From Fredinandcohnia humi (GTDB lineage: Bacteria > Bacillota > Bacilli > Bacillales > Bacillaceae_L): a stretch of 59,480 bases of DNA. A model generated the notes under the pieces. That model ran no database searches and was not told the origin of the DNA. It was given only the letters and a program-made list of their open reading frames with translations. Below, one piece after another: positions 1 to 7,996 of this stretch; within the stretch, counting starts at the first letter, position 1; each line of letters starts with the position of its first letter. Location of the stretch: the NCBI RefSeq assembly GCF_001439915.1, contig NZ_LMBW01000005.1, positions 269,470 through 328,949 of the forward strand, given 5' to 3'. Both the position numbers and the translations under genes were made by a program.

Positions 1-141
1 GTTTGGGTCTTCATAACCTTGATGAAGACCTTTTACTCTTATCTACGGACGCGTTTGGGTCTTCATAACCTCGGTGAAGACCTTTTACTTTAATCCCCGG
101 GCGAGTTTGGGTCTTCATAACCCTGATAAAGACCTCTTACT
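1..141. repeat. Three tandem 52-bp hairpin repeats
   Basis: Three copies start at 1, 53 and 105, a period of exactly 52 bp. Each has a conserved part of about 37 bp followed by a variable 15-bp part. The conserved part folds: GGTCTTCAT pairs with ATGAAGACC around the loop AACCTTG in copy 1. Copy 2 has one changed pair (T/G) and copy 3 is the most degenerate. The array touches the window edge, so more copies may lie upstream. The 15-bp variable parts are too short for CRISPR spacers. Function unknown. Confidence 0.85.
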
Positions 142-226
142 AAATTTATAAAAATTAAAACAAAATACATACAAAGCACCCGATTGCAAAAACTACGCAG
201 GAATGAATCTGAAAGGAGAAATGAAT

Positions 227-394
227 ATGGCTCGTGGTAAAAGCTTTAATCACAAAGAAAAAGGCCATCCTGGCAACTTTCCAAAGAACAGTATAAGTGA
301 GGAAAAAGATCATAGTCGACAATTTGAACAAATGGAAGGCATTGTCTCACATGAAGCTTTTAAAAACCGAGTAAAAGAGGACGAAATGCCTTAA
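227..394 (+). CDS. Small hydrophilic protein of unknown function
   Basis: A 55-residue ORF that I do not recognise. The start at 227 is chosen because AAAGGAG at 212-218 is correctly spaced from it, while ATG 203 and ATG 221 lie upstream of or too close to that site. The product (MARGKSFNHKEKGHPGNFPK... to ...EDEMP) is highly charged, with a basic N-terminus, an acidic C-terminus, no cysteine and no membrane segment. It resembles in composition the small DNA-binding or spore-associated proteins of bacilli, but no family motif can be claimed. It is a single-gene unit between the hairpin repeats and a convergent terminator shared with rocD. Confidence 0.6.
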   Translation: MARGKSFNHKEKGHPGNFPKNSISEEKDHSRQFEQMEGIVSHEAFKNRVKEDEMP

Positions 395-402
395 GAAAAC
401 AA

Positions 403-437
403 AAAAGGATCAAAACAAAGAGTCTTGATCCTTTTTC
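403..437. terminator. Bidirectional intrinsic terminator
   Basis: AAGGATCAA and TTGATCCTT form a stem flanked by an A-run on one side and a T-run on the other. It can end both the small plus-strand gene (stop at 394) and rocD (minus strand, stop at 441). Confidence 0.85.
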
Positions 438-440
438 CTT

Positions 441-1643
441 TTATCCCAACACCTTCTCAATTCGTTCGATTGCCCAATCTAACTCCTCTTTTGTTACGAT
501 TAAAGGTGGGGCAAATCGAATCACCGAGTCATGTGTTTCTTTACAGAGAAGTCCTTCATGTTTTAATGCCTCACAATATGGACGAGCAGCTTCTGTTAGT
601 TCAACACCGATAAATAAACCGCGACCTCGAATTTCCCTAATCTTTGGATTTTTTATCTCTTTTAATCGGTCTAGAAAATATTCACCAAGTTCAAGAGAGC
701 GCTGGGCGAGATTCTCCTCAATTAATACATTCATTGATGCAATGGACACAGCGCAAGCCATTGGGTTTCCGCCAAATGTGGAACCATGGGAACCTGGATT
801 AAATACACCTAACACATCTTTATTTGCCACCACGCAGGATATTGGGAACACTCCCCCACCCAACGCTTTTCCTAATATATACATATCAGGCTCGACTTCA
901 TCCCATTCACACGCAAACATTTTCCCGGATCGGCAAAGTCCAGCTTGAATTTCGTCAGCAATAAAAAGAACATTCTTTTGTTGACATGTTTCATAAGCTT
1001 GCTTTAGAAAACCCTCTGGCGGAATGATAATTCCAGCCTCTCCTTGTATTGGTTCAATTAGAAAGGCTGCTGTATTTTCAGTAATTGCATTCTTTAGCGC
1101 CTCAATATCACCATAAGGTATGAGCTTAATTCCAGGCAGCATCGGGCCAAACCCGCGCTTATACTCTTCCTCAGAAGATAACGATACTGCAGTCATCGTA
1201 CGACCATGGAAGTTTCCAATACAAGCGATGATTTCAGCCTGATTATCCCAAACCCCTTTTACATCATATGCCCATCTGCGGGCTGCCTTTATAGCTGTTT
1301 CAACGGCTTCTGCCCCCGTATTCATCGGAAGCGCCATCTCTTTATTTGTTAGTTTACAAATTAATTCATACCAAGGTCCGAGTTGGTCATTATGAAATGC
1401 CCGTGACGTTAATGTTACACGGTCTGCTTGATCCTTTAAGGCTTGAATAATTTTAGGATGGCGGTGTCCCTGGTTGACTGCCGAATACGAACTTAACATG
1501 TCCATGTATTTATTGCCTTCAGGATCCTCTACCCATACACCTTCTGCTTTTGATATTACAATTGGTAGTGGGTGATAGTTGTTTGCACCAAATTTTTCTG
1601 TTTGTTCAATGATTGTTTTTGAGTCCAATTTTGTTTGAGTCAT
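441..1643 (-). CDS. rocD: Ornithine aminotransferase RocD
   Basis: A 400-residue class-III PLP aminotransferase converting ornithine plus 2-oxoglutarate to glutamate semialdehyde plus glutamate in cytosolic arginine catabolism. Visible: substrate-binding [10 protein letters not shown] near residue 18, the [15 protein letters not shown] phosphate-binding segment near 107, FIADEIQAG near 222 (PLP-contacting Asp) and ILGKALGGG near 255 with the Schiff-base lysine. Length matches Bacillus RocD (about 400). AGGAGG sits six to seven bases before the ATG. It is transcribed divergently from rocR, from a sigma-54 promoter with two RocR-type sites behind it. The product of the pathway is oxidised by RocA, whose gene lies at 47.5 kb. 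Class-III enzymes are easily confused, but the neighbouring rocR settles the call. Confidence 0.95.
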   Translation of the reverse strand: MTQTKLDSKTIIEQTEKFGANNYHPLPIVISKAEGVWVEDPEGNKYMDMLSSYSAVNQGHRHPKIIQALKDQADRVTLTSRAFHNDQLGPWYELICKLTNKEMALPMNTGAEAVETAIKAARRWAYDVKGVWDNQAEIIACIGNFHGRTMTAVSLSSEEEYKRGFGPMLPGIKLIPYGDIEALKNAITENTAAFLIEPIQGEAGIIIPPEGFLKQAYETCQQKNVLFIADEIQAGLCRSGKMFACEWDEVEPDMYILGKALGGGVFPISCVVANKDVLGVFNPGSHGSTFGGNPMACAVSIASMNVLIEENLAQRSLELGEYFLDRLKEIKNPKIREIRGRGLFIGVELTEAARPYCEALKHEGLLCKETHDSVIRFAPPLIVTKEELDWAIERIEKVLG

Positions 1644-1705
1644 ATTTTTATCCTCCTGTTCCCGTTCGGTATTAATTCTACTTATTGCTTCCTGCCTTTA
1701 TATTA

Positions 1706-1722
1706 TGCAAATATCATGCCAA
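1706..1722 (-). promoter_or_regulatory. Sigma-54 (SigL) -24/-12 promoter of rocD
   Basis: On the minus strand the sequence TTGGCATGATATTTGCA has GG and GC elements separated by exactly 10 bases, matching the -24/-12 consensus (TGGCAC-N5-TTGC). Transcription would start about 12 bp downstream, near 1695, giving a leader of about 50 nt before rocD. B. subtilis rocDEF uses the same arrangement. Confidence 0.88.
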
Positions 1723-1841
1723 CCTTCTTGATTAATCGATTATTTTATTTGTTCTTTCTCATTAAAAGTGCATTTTGATGGTTTTTACAATTAAATTCGC
1801 ATATTAAAGCGATACTTCACCTTCATTCAAACTGCATAATA

Positions 1842-1912
1842 TGCAAAAAATACTTGCACAAACACTTTTTTATGCAAAAAACCCTTTCAATCCAGTGCAA
1901 AATGAATTTGCA
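1842..1912. promoter_or_regulatory. Two RocR-type upstream activating sites
   Basis: Two 17-bp sites of the form TGCAAA-N5-TTTGCA: 1842-1858 (one arm mismatch) and 1896-1912 (perfect arms). Their centres are 54 bp apart and lie about 140 and 195 bp behind the rocD -12 element, typical for enhancer sites of a sigma-54 activator. A further palindrome TGCATAATATGCA lies at 1833-1845. Assignment to RocR is by position and by analogy with the paired B. subtilis roc sites. Confidence 0.75.
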
Positions 1913-1935
1913 TTGAGTTTTATATCTCTTATAAT
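1908..1935 (+). promoter_or_regulatory. Sigma-A promoter of rocR, overlapped by a RocR site
   Basis: TTGCAT at 1908-1913 and TATAAT at 1930-1935, spacer 16. The -35 lies inside the perfect activating site 1896-1912, so RocR bound there would block its own gene. Confidence 0.65.
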
Positions 1936-1960
1936 AGTAAGTAAGAAGGGTGGCAATCGC

Positions 1961-3391
1961 ATGAAACAGGTTGAGTTATTAAAAAACAAAGCAACTGAAC
2001 AATTGGTAAATGAAGTTGATGTTGGCATTCATGTTGTAGACGAAAACGGTACGACCACTATCTACAATCTAAAAATGGCTCAAATTGAGGGAATGAATCA
2101 ACATGACGTTTTAAACAAGAGGCTTGTTGATGTATTTTCATTTCATAAAAATGAGGATAGTACCCTGCTTCAGGTTCTTAAAAATGGTGAACCTATAAAA
2201 AATGAAAAACAGACATATTACAATAATCGTGGACAGGAAATCACCACCATTAATCATACCCTTCCGATTATGGATGGTCGAAAGCGAATCGGCGCGATGG
2301 AAATCGCTCGTGATGTGACAAAACTAGAGAAACTACTTCGTGAAAATATGAACAGGAAAAATGATACACATTATACATTTGATAGCATCATTGGGCGCAG
2401 TGCTGCTATTACCGATGTAGTTGAAGCGAGCATACGTGCAACCCGGACAAGCTCCTCGGTTCTTATTATTGGAGATACTGGAACTGGAAAAGAGCTTTTT
2501 GCCCAAAGTATTCATTACGGAAGCAGCAGGTCTTCTTCTCCCTTTATATCTCAAAATTGTGCCGCTTTGCCGGACACTCTAATCGAAGGTATCCTTTTCG
2601 GGACAAAAAAAGGAGCTTTCACTGGGGCAATTGACCGCCCGGGCCTATTTGAGCAGGCTGAGGGTGGTACTTTGCTTCTAGATGAGATAAATTCATTGAA
2701 CCCAGCATTACAAGCAAAGCTTCTTCGTGTAATCCAAGAAAAAACGATCCGACGAGTTGGTGACACGAAGGATAAAAAAGTCGATGTTCGGATCCTTGCA
2801 ACGATGAACGAGGACCCAATTGATGCCATTTCAGAAGGAAGACTTCGCAAAGACTTATATTACAGGCTAAGTGTTGTAACGCTATTTATTCCTCCATTAC
2901 GAAATCGTCGGGAAGACATTCGTGATCTTGCGTATGCATTTATGGAAAAGTATGATCATCTATTTGGGCTGAATGTAACGAAGATTGATGAGCAAGTTTT
3001 ACGGATATTCATGCAATATGACTGGCCGGGAAATGTTCGGGAGTTAGAGCATATAATTGAGGGAGCATTGAATTTCATTACATATGAGGATACGATTTCC
3101 TATAATCATCTCCCTTTGCATTTCCGAAAAAAAATACATGTTAAACCAGAAACTATTAAAACTGTGAACCCACAAATCATAGAAATAACAGATGTTCAAC
3201 CGTTAGATAAATACATGGAGGAAGCCGAAACCTTATACCTAAAACAGGCACTGCAACAATTTAACTTTAACATCACAAAAACTGCTGAGGTACTTGGCAT
3301 GAGCCGTCAAAATCTCCAATATCGCATAAAAAAGTATGGAATTACAAAACCAGACAGGAACCATAGGGACGGTTCCCTTGGTCCCATGTAG
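1961..3391 (+). CDS. rocR: Sigma-54-dependent activator RocR
   Basis: A 476-residue NtrC/NifA-type activator of arginine and ornithine catabolism. N-terminal PAS-like sensor (about residues 10-120), AAA+ domain with Walker A GDTGTGKE, the sigma-54 contact loop GAFTGA, Walker B GGTLLLDEI and arginine-finger region, then a C-terminal Fis-type helix-turn-helix (NITKTAEVLGMSRQNLQYRIKK). I start it at ATG 1961 with AAGGGTGG upstream. The longer frame from 1841 would run through the two operator sites and the rocR promoter. It probably activates rocD across the divergent region and represses itself. The last dozen residues are encoded by a GGGAC-type hairpin that looks inserted. Confidence 0.93.
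   Translation: MKQVELLKNKATEQLVNEVDVGIHVVDENGTTTIYNLKMAQIEGMNQHDVLNKRLVDVFSFHKNEDSTLLQVLKNGEPIKNEKQTYYNNRGQEITTINHTLPIMDGRKRIGAMEIARDVTKLEKLLRENMNRKNDTHYTFDSIIGRSAAITDVVEASIRATRTSSSVLIIGDTGTGKELFAQSIHYGSSRSSSPFISQNCAALPDTLIEGILFGTKKGAFTGAIDRPGLFEQAEGGTLLLDEINSLNPALQAKLLRVIQEKTIRRVGDTKDKKVDVRILATMNEDPIDAISEGRLRKDLYYRLSVVTLFIPPLRNRREDIRDLAYAFMEKYDHLFGLNVTKIDEQVLRIFMQYDWPGNVRELEHIIEGALNFITYEDTISYNHLPLHFRKKIHVKPETIKTVNPQIIEITDVQPLDKYMEEAETLYLKQALQQFNFNITKTAEVLGMSRQNLQYRIKKYGITKPDRNHRDGSLGPM
3362..3388. repeat. REP-like GGGAC hairpin forming the 3' end of rocR
   Basis: CATAGGGAC pairs with GGTCCCATG around a loop of nine bases. It encodes the C-terminal HRDGSLGPM of RocR, beyond the helix-turn-helix. 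From memory, GGGACGGTTC-type short hairpins are scattered in many Firmicute genomes. A genome-wide copy count was not possible here. Confidence 0.45.
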
Positions 3392-3525
3392 CCTTTACCT
3401 TTATCCACAATTCTACAAACGCCACCATTTTCCCTCTCTTTTATACATTTATTGCTTGGGAAATGAGTAGAAATAAGTCGAATGACCAATTATGTTGAAT
3501 TTTAAGAAACAATGAAAAACAAATA

Positions 3526-3549
3526 GAGTACCCAGTTTTATGGGTACTC
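3526..3549 (-). terminator. Terminator of the PLP enzyme gene
   Basis: GAGTACCC and GGGTACTC form an 8-bp perfect stem with an 8-nt loop, followed on the minus strand by a T-rich run, just after the stop at 3556. Confidence 0.8.
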
Positions 3550-3555
3550 CGATTT

Positions 3556-4707
3556 TTATCTTAGAGAGTTTTCAATTGCTTGTTCAAAGACAGAAATGAT
3601 GTCCTCGTAATGTTCGATGCCAACTGAGATACGCACAAGTTCATTTGTAATCCCCAATGCTTTCTGTGCCTCAGGTGGAAGTGCACGGTGTGAGGTCTTT
3701 AATGGATGGGATACTGTCGTTTCAACACCAGCTAAAGTTGGTACTAGCTTCACCCAGCCCAAAGACTTGAAAAACTGGCTCACATCAAGTGTTTTGGCAA
3801 GCTCAACAGATACCATTGCCCCAAATCCTGTAGTTTCTTCTTCAAATGGATAATATACTCTAGCAATATTTGGGTTGTTACTTAATGCATCAGCAAGCTT
3901 TCGTGCATTTTCTGATTGAACCCGCATTCTGACCGCTAGTGTTTTCAAGCCACGCGTTGTCAGCCACGCTTCAAATGGACTTACATTTGCACCTAGATTA
4001 GTCACCTTTGCACGTGCCTTGGCAACCAAGTCCTCTCTTCCCACAACAACCCCAGCAGTCACATCACTATGTCCACCAATATATTTAGTCGCGCTATGGA
4101 CAACTAGCTCCACACCAATCCCATAAGGGTTGCAATGATATGGTGTGGCAAACGTATTGTCTACTACAGTAACAAGACCTTTTCGTTTTGCAAGTTCCAC
4201 AACTTCTGATAGGTTTTCTACCCGTAAAAATGGATTGGTAATGGACTCGGTATAAAGTAATTTTGTATTTGACTGAATCGCCTTTTCCACTTGTTCAAGG
4301 TCCGCAAAAGAAACAAAGGTTGTTTCAATACCGAGCTGAGTAAGCTCTTCATATAAAAGATGGAAGCTTCCACCATACACATCGTCTGCTGCAACAACAT
4401 GGTCTCCACTCTTAGCTACAGAAAGGATTCCTGCTAAAATCGCAGATAGTCCTGATGATGTAGCAATACCTGCTGGCGCACCTTCGATTGCAGCAACCAT
4501 TTGGCCAAGTTCATCCGGATTTGGGTTACCAGTACGCGAATATAAATAATTCCCTTCCCCTTGAAAATAGCCCTCTAAATCTTCAAGGTTTTCAAAAGTA
4601 AATGCAGATGTTTGATAAATAGGAGTGACTTTGCTTCGAATTGGTAGATTATTTTTTTTCACACTATGTATTAATTTTGTCTCAAACCTTTTTGCCAACT
4701 TTTCCAC
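3556..4707 (-). CDS. Trans-sulfuration PLP enzyme (Cys/Met metabolism family)
   Basis: 383 residues, full length for the Cys/Met-metabolism PLP family (cystathionine gamma-synthase, gamma- and beta-lyases, O-acetylhomoserine and methionine lyases). Visible: YSRTGNPNPDELG (substrate and PLP phosphate contact) near residue 56, SSGLSAILAG near 83, DNTFATPY near 176 with the PLP-stacking Asp, and SATKYIGGHSD near 202 with the Schiff-base lysine. The reaction cannot be fixed from sequence alone, and no methionine or cysteine genes adjoin it to help. It is monocistronic with its own terminator. The ATG at 4707 is preceded by AGAGGGTGG. Confidence 0.85.
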   Translation of the reverse strand: MEKLAKRFETKLIHSVKKNNLPIRSKVTPIYQTSAFTFENLEDLEGYFQGEGNYLYSRTGNPNPDELGQMVAAIEGAPAGIATSSGLSAILAGILSVAKSGDHVVAADDVYGGSFHLLYEELTQLGIETTFVSFADLEQVEKAIQSNTKLLYTESITNPFLRVENLSEVVELAKRKGLVTVVDNTFATPYHCNPYGIGVELVVHSATKYIGGHSDVTAGVVVGREDLVAKARAKVTNLGANVSPFEAWLTTRGLKTLAVRMRVQSENARKLADALSNNPNIARVYYPFEEETTGFGAMVSVELAKTLDVSQFFKSLGWVKLVPTLAGVETTVSHPLKTSHRALPPEAQKALGITNELVRISVGIEHYEDIISVFEQAIENSLR

Positions 4708-4797
4708 CCTCTTATATTTGTATTGCTATTATTCTGAACCTTATTTTTAATCATGTCAATTAGTATCTCATTAATGAAAGAGTTTTCGACTTTAAAA

Positions 4798-4823
4798 AAA
4801 GAAGCCACATTTGCAGCTTCTTT
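4798..4823 (-). terminator. Terminator of the SCO/membrane-protein pair
   Basis: AAAGAAGC and GCTTCTTT form an 8-bp stem with a 10-nt loop, followed by TTTTTTT on the minus strand, shortly after the stop at 4831. Confidence 0.75.
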
Positions 4824-4830
4824 CCTTAAC

Positions 4831-5391
4831 CTATTCTTTATAAATAGATTGATCTGTAAAATTATTATAAACCAGATAGATTACGATACAAATCGCAGTT
4901 GTAATAAATCCCCAGCCCAGAGTGATTTGATCGATTACGAGGTAATTATTACATAATTGATTATTTATATTGATATATAAAACGCCCATCCCTAAATACT
5001 TCACAGTGAAAAAAATAAATACAATGTTTTTTGCACGATCCGTTAGTTTCATCCAGCTATCACGCAATGGAACACCCGCTAATAAAGATAGACTTAAAAA
5101 TTTAAACACTTCCATGCTTGTAATGTTTAATGTCTCGTCCATCGTTTTCGGTATTGTCCAATACACCGTGATTACAATGAATAACAGAATTCCCGGTATT
5201 CCTTCCTGATTCCATTTTTCAAAAAACTTCGGGAATTTTTGTTGAAACAGTTTTCCCATAAAGAACCCAGCAATAACGATTGCAGGCATTTGCATATGCA
5301 TATGGATGATCATGATAGACTCCAGGAGATTAGCAACTGGGGGAAGTGCTAATACGAATAATAGTCCTAGTCCGATCAAAAATTGTTTCAT
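4831..5391 (-). CDS. Membrane protein with HMHMQMP motif, linked to SCO
   Basis: 186 residues with about five or six hydrophobic segments. I cannot name the family. An unusual His/Met cluster, IIHMHMQMP (about residues 28-36), lies at the start of the second membrane segment. Alternating His and Met is typical of copper(I)-handling proteins and recalls the membrane His/Met motifs of CtaG-type assembly factors. It begins three bases after the stop of the SCO gene and shares its terminator, so the two are co-transcribed behind cbaBA. A role in copper delivery or assembly for the CuA enzyme is inference from motif plus position. Confidence 0.8.
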   Translation of the reverse strand: MKQFLIGLGLLFVLALPPVANLLESIMIIHMHMQMPAIVIAGFFMGKLFQQKFPKFFEKWNQEGIPGILLFIVITVYWTIPKTMDETLNITSMEVFKFLSLSLLAGVPLRDSWMKLTDRAKNIVFIFFTVKYLGMGVLYININNQLCNNYLVIDQITLGWGFITTAICIVIYLVYNNFTDQSIYKE

Positions 5392-5394
5392 AGC

Positions 5395-6027
5395 CTATTC
5401 CCCCTTTTCATTATCTAAAATGCTAATGACCTTGGTAGCCGCTTCGTCGATTTCCCGATAATCCATGACATCCATCAATAAACCGTTTCGATCTACAAAA
5501 TAAAAGGCTGAGTTATGTGTAAAGTTTCCTCTTCCATCTGGGATGACTATTACACCAAACTCATCTAGAAGGGTTTGTAATTCCGCTACCTCTGTAATCC
5601 TAGCCATTCTCCATGTTTCACCGTCTGATCCAAAGTAGGTACGGTATTTATTTAGTGTCGCCGGGTCATCCCTTGTTGGATCAAAGCTTATGCTTAAAAA
5701 GACGATATCTTTTCCGATGTATTCCTGCGGGATTTGCTCATAAACCTGTGCCATATTCAATTCCAATTGTGGACAAACGGTCGTACAGGAAGTGTAAAGA
5801 AATGTAATAAATACGTATTTATCTTGAAACTCAGAAATAGGATATGTTCGTCCCTCGCTGTCTTCAAATGTTACATTTGGAAATGCCGGCTTTTCCTCTA
5901 TTAATTGATTGACCCTTGCTGTTTCTGCAGTAAACGCCTGAAAACCATCGGTTCCCGTATAGAACAGTACACATCCAAATAATAAAATTAACATACAAGC
6001 GAAAGTCTTACGATTCTTTTTGATCAC
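5395..6027 (-). CDS. SCO1/SenC-family copper chaperone
   Basis: 210 residues from GTG 6027, chosen because AGGAT lies nine bases upstream (the in-frame GTG at 6036 abuts that site). One N-terminal membrane anchor (about residues 8-28) and a thioredoxin-fold domain outside the membrane. The copper ligands are present: Cys pair in TSCTTVCPQ and the distal His in THNSAFYF. SCO proteins metallate the CuA centre of subunit II, which fits cbaB 2 kb upstream on the same strand. A long perfect hairpin (6065-6100) and a dispersed repeat separate it from cbaA, so expression may be reduced relative to cbaBA or independent. Confidence 0.92.
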   Translation of the reverse strand: MIKKNRKTFACMLILLFGCVLFYTGTDGFQAFTAETARVNQLIEEKPAFPNVTFEDSEGRTYPISEFQDKYVFITFLYTSCTTVCPQLELNMAQVYEQIPQEYIGKDIVFLSISFDPTRDDPATLNKYRTYFGSDGETWRMARITEVAELQTLLDEFGVIVIPDGRGNFTHNSAFYFVDRNGLLMDVMDYREIDEAATKVISILDNEKGE

Positions 6028-6064
6028 GAAGATCACATCCTATTTCTTTTTTTCCTTTAATTAT

Positions 6065-6100
6065 AGAAAGAGATAGCAATTGTTTTCGCTATCTCTTTCT
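6065..6100. terminator. Perfect 13-bp hairpin between cbaA and SCO
   Basis: AGAAAGAGATAGC and GCTATCTCTTTCT pair without mismatch around a 10-nt loop. The downstream U-tract is poor on the minus strand (ATAATTAAAGG), so it could be a leaky terminator or an mRNA-stabilising element of the cba transcript. Confidence 0.6.
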
Positions 6101-6111
6101 ATTAAGGTACT

Positions 6112-6288
6112 TGTCTAGCTGCGGTGCCTAGAAACTCGAGAAACTTCAACTCCTCCAGCAGAGGCAAACTGCGCCTCTTTGTAGGAGTCTTCGACGCACA
6201 GGATGTGCTAGTGCCGACAATGCCACAGGACGTGGCGTTTTTAGTCGGCCAGTTTTCTAGTTTCTGGGCAAGGCCCCTCCGCTTTTCT
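6112..6288 (-). repeat. Dispersed mosaic repeat (family AB), inverted copy
   Basis: Ends match the copies at 13.1 and 14.8 kb in opposite orientation: TGTCTAGCTGCGGTGCCTAG at one end and GCCCCTCCGCTTTTCT at the other. Inside are two hairpins with loop AGGAT/AGGAC: GCACAGGATGTGC (6196-6208) and GCCACAGGACGTGGC (6222-6236). The latter is wrapped by an outer stem GCCGAC/GTCGGC (6213-6218 with 6244-6249). It fills the gap between cbaA and the SCO gene. ORFs across it look spurious. Confidence 0.85.
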
Positions 6289-6290
6289 TT

Positions 6291-7982
6291 TTACCAAGTC
6301 TTAAACGGTGGTGATCCTGGAGGCGCGTTAACAATCATTTCGGTTAATGGTAATACATATGCCATTGCGATTACTAGAACCATAAGGACTACCCATAATC
6401 CCCAACGCTCTGTCCAGAATGGAGTTTTTGTTGCATTTTCTTCCACTTCTGCAATTGGGAATTCTGTCTCACCTTTTGGTGCAAAGAACATCATGTAGAA
6501 TACTGCATATACTTGGATGATTACTCCGATTAGTAATAATGTTGCACCAATACCAACTAACATCATAAATGGTTCCCAGCCTGCAGCTTGTGCACTGCCG
6601 AAGTAATCTGAGAAGGATGTTCTACGTGGTGAACCAAGTAGCCCTACCGTGTGCATTGAACCTGACATGATAATCATACCAACTGTCCAAATGATGGTTT
6701 GAACAACACCTAATTTATTCATTCCTTTAGTCATTACACGACCCGAAATATGCGGGACTAGCCAGTAGGTAATTCCGAAGAATGTCATTACTACTGACAT
6801 CCCTAATGTTAAGTGGAAGTGTCCAACAACCCACATTGTATTATGGATAACTTGGTCAAGTTGGTTTGTTGTTTGTGCAATCCCACCTGCACCAGCTGGG
6901 ATGAAGGCTGCCATTGCGATGAATGGAGCTAGGAAACGAACGTCCCCCCAAGGTAATTTCTTAAACCAACCTAATGCACCTTTTCCACCTTTTGCTCTTC
7001 CAGTACGTTCAAATACTGCAAACATTGCCCATGCTGTCATTAATGATGGGAATCCAATTGCCAAACTCATGAATACGTGTAGGAATTTGACTGATAAGTT
7101 AATTCCTGGGTCAATGATTTGGTGGTGGAATCCACCAGTAATATTCATGATTACTAATGCGATAACAACGACGCGAGTAAGTGTGTCACTCCAGCGTTTT
7201 CCGCCGATAATTTTTGGTATGATAACATACCAGGCAGATACTGCTGTTAAATACCAGATGTTAACTGCTGTATGTCCGAATGCCCAGAATAGTGTACGTG
7301 AAACCATTACGTTAATTGTATCTACCCAGCCTAGTGACCATGGCAGGATTAAGAATAATACTTCAACTGCTACAAATGATGTTGCTCCTACTAATAAAAT
7401 GAATACACCCGTTGCGAAGAAAGAAAGGATTGGCAGATGTTGACCTTTATGATTCTTTCTCCAGTTTGCTACTTGAATAAATGCTCCAGCTGCTAAGATC
7501 CAAATACCTACTACCACTAATGCCAACCCGATGTAGAACACTGGGTGTGCTGCCATTGGCGGATAGAATGTGTACATAACAGATGCCTTGTTCATTAATA
7601 CTGGAATGACAACTAGCACGATACCAACCATCTTAGTCCAGAAACCAATCCACGCCATTTTTCTAACCTTAGGCAGTAATCCACCTAAATCATGTGAAAG
7701 ACCTGCGTAGAAATAGCCGATACAAACAAATGCTGAAAATACAACCACTAAAAGTAGACCGTGTGCTGTTAAAACTTGATAATAGTTAAGCCAGCTTGGT
7801 AATTCTAAAAGACCTGCACGGTTTAATCCTTGAAATAATCCAAAAAGCCCGCCTAATAATAATGAGATAAATGCAACTGATAAATAGGATTTTGTGATCT
7901 TTGCGTCATCTAGATTTACACCTAACACTTTGTTTGTTTTTTCCTTTAAGGTTAAATCTGAATTATTTAATACTGTTGCCAA
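6291..7982 (-). CDS. cbaA: Haem-copper enzyme subunit I; probable CuA nitric oxide reductase
   Basis: 563 residues, about 13 membrane segments, colinear with Thermus ba3 oxidase subunit I (comparison from memory). Haem and CuB ligands are present: LTAHG (low-spin haem His), FGHTAV (CuB His), GGFHHQ (two CuB His) and VVGHFHL (two haem His). Where ba3 has GHPIVY this protein has GHTAVN, so the cross-linked tyrosine (Thermus Y237) is Asn. K-channel Y244 is Val and T315 is Ala, while S261, Y248 and T312 positions are kept. Known oxygen reductases of families A and B carry that tyrosine on this helix and NO reductases lack it. CuA-type NO reductases are encoded by cbaA genes in bacilli. Start is TTG with AAAGGAGGGGAG. 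An atypical oxidase remains possible. Confidence 0.85.
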   Translation of the reverse strand: MATVLNNSDLTLKEKTNKVLGVNLDDAKITKSYLSVAFISLLLGGLFGLFQGLNRAGLLELPSWLNYYQVLTAHGLLLVVVFSAFVCIGYFYAGLSHDLGGLLPKVRKMAWIGFWTKMVGIVLVVIPVLMNKASVMYTFYPPMAAHPVFYIGLALVVVGIWILAAGAFIQVANWRKNHKGQHLPILSFFATGVFILLVGATSFVAVEVLFLILPWSLGWVDTINVMVSRTLFWAFGHTAVNIWYLTAVSAWYVIIPKIIGGKRWSDTLTRVVVIALVIMNITGGFHHQIIDPGINLSVKFLHVFMSLAIGFPSLMTAWAMFAVFERTGRAKGGKGALGWFKKLPWGDVRFLAPFIAMAAFIPAGAGGIAQTTNQLDQVIHNTMWVVGHFHLTLGMSVVMTFFGITYWLVPHISGRVMTKGMNKLGVVQTIIWTVGMIIMSGSMHTVGLLGSPRRTSFSDYFGSAQAAGWEPFMMLVGIGATLLLIGVIIQVYAVFYMMFFAPKGETEFPIAEVEENATKTPFWTERWGLWVVLMVLVIAMAYVLPLTEMIVNAPPGSPPFKTW

Positions 7983-7996
7983 TGGTCTCCCCTCCT

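Noticed and set aside
1-141. CRISPR array
   Set aside because: The repeated unit is a hairpin of about 37 bp with variable parts of only 15 bp, and only three copies are visible; no cas gene is in the window.
1841-1960. 40-residue N-terminal extension of RocR
   Set aside because: It would run through both RocR sites and the rocR promoter and has no ribosome site; ATG 1961 has one and gives the usual start of the sensor domain.
6124-6498. 124-residue ORF on the plus strand
   Set aside because: It runs through the dispersed repeat and antisense into cbaA, with no ribosome site or recognisable motif.
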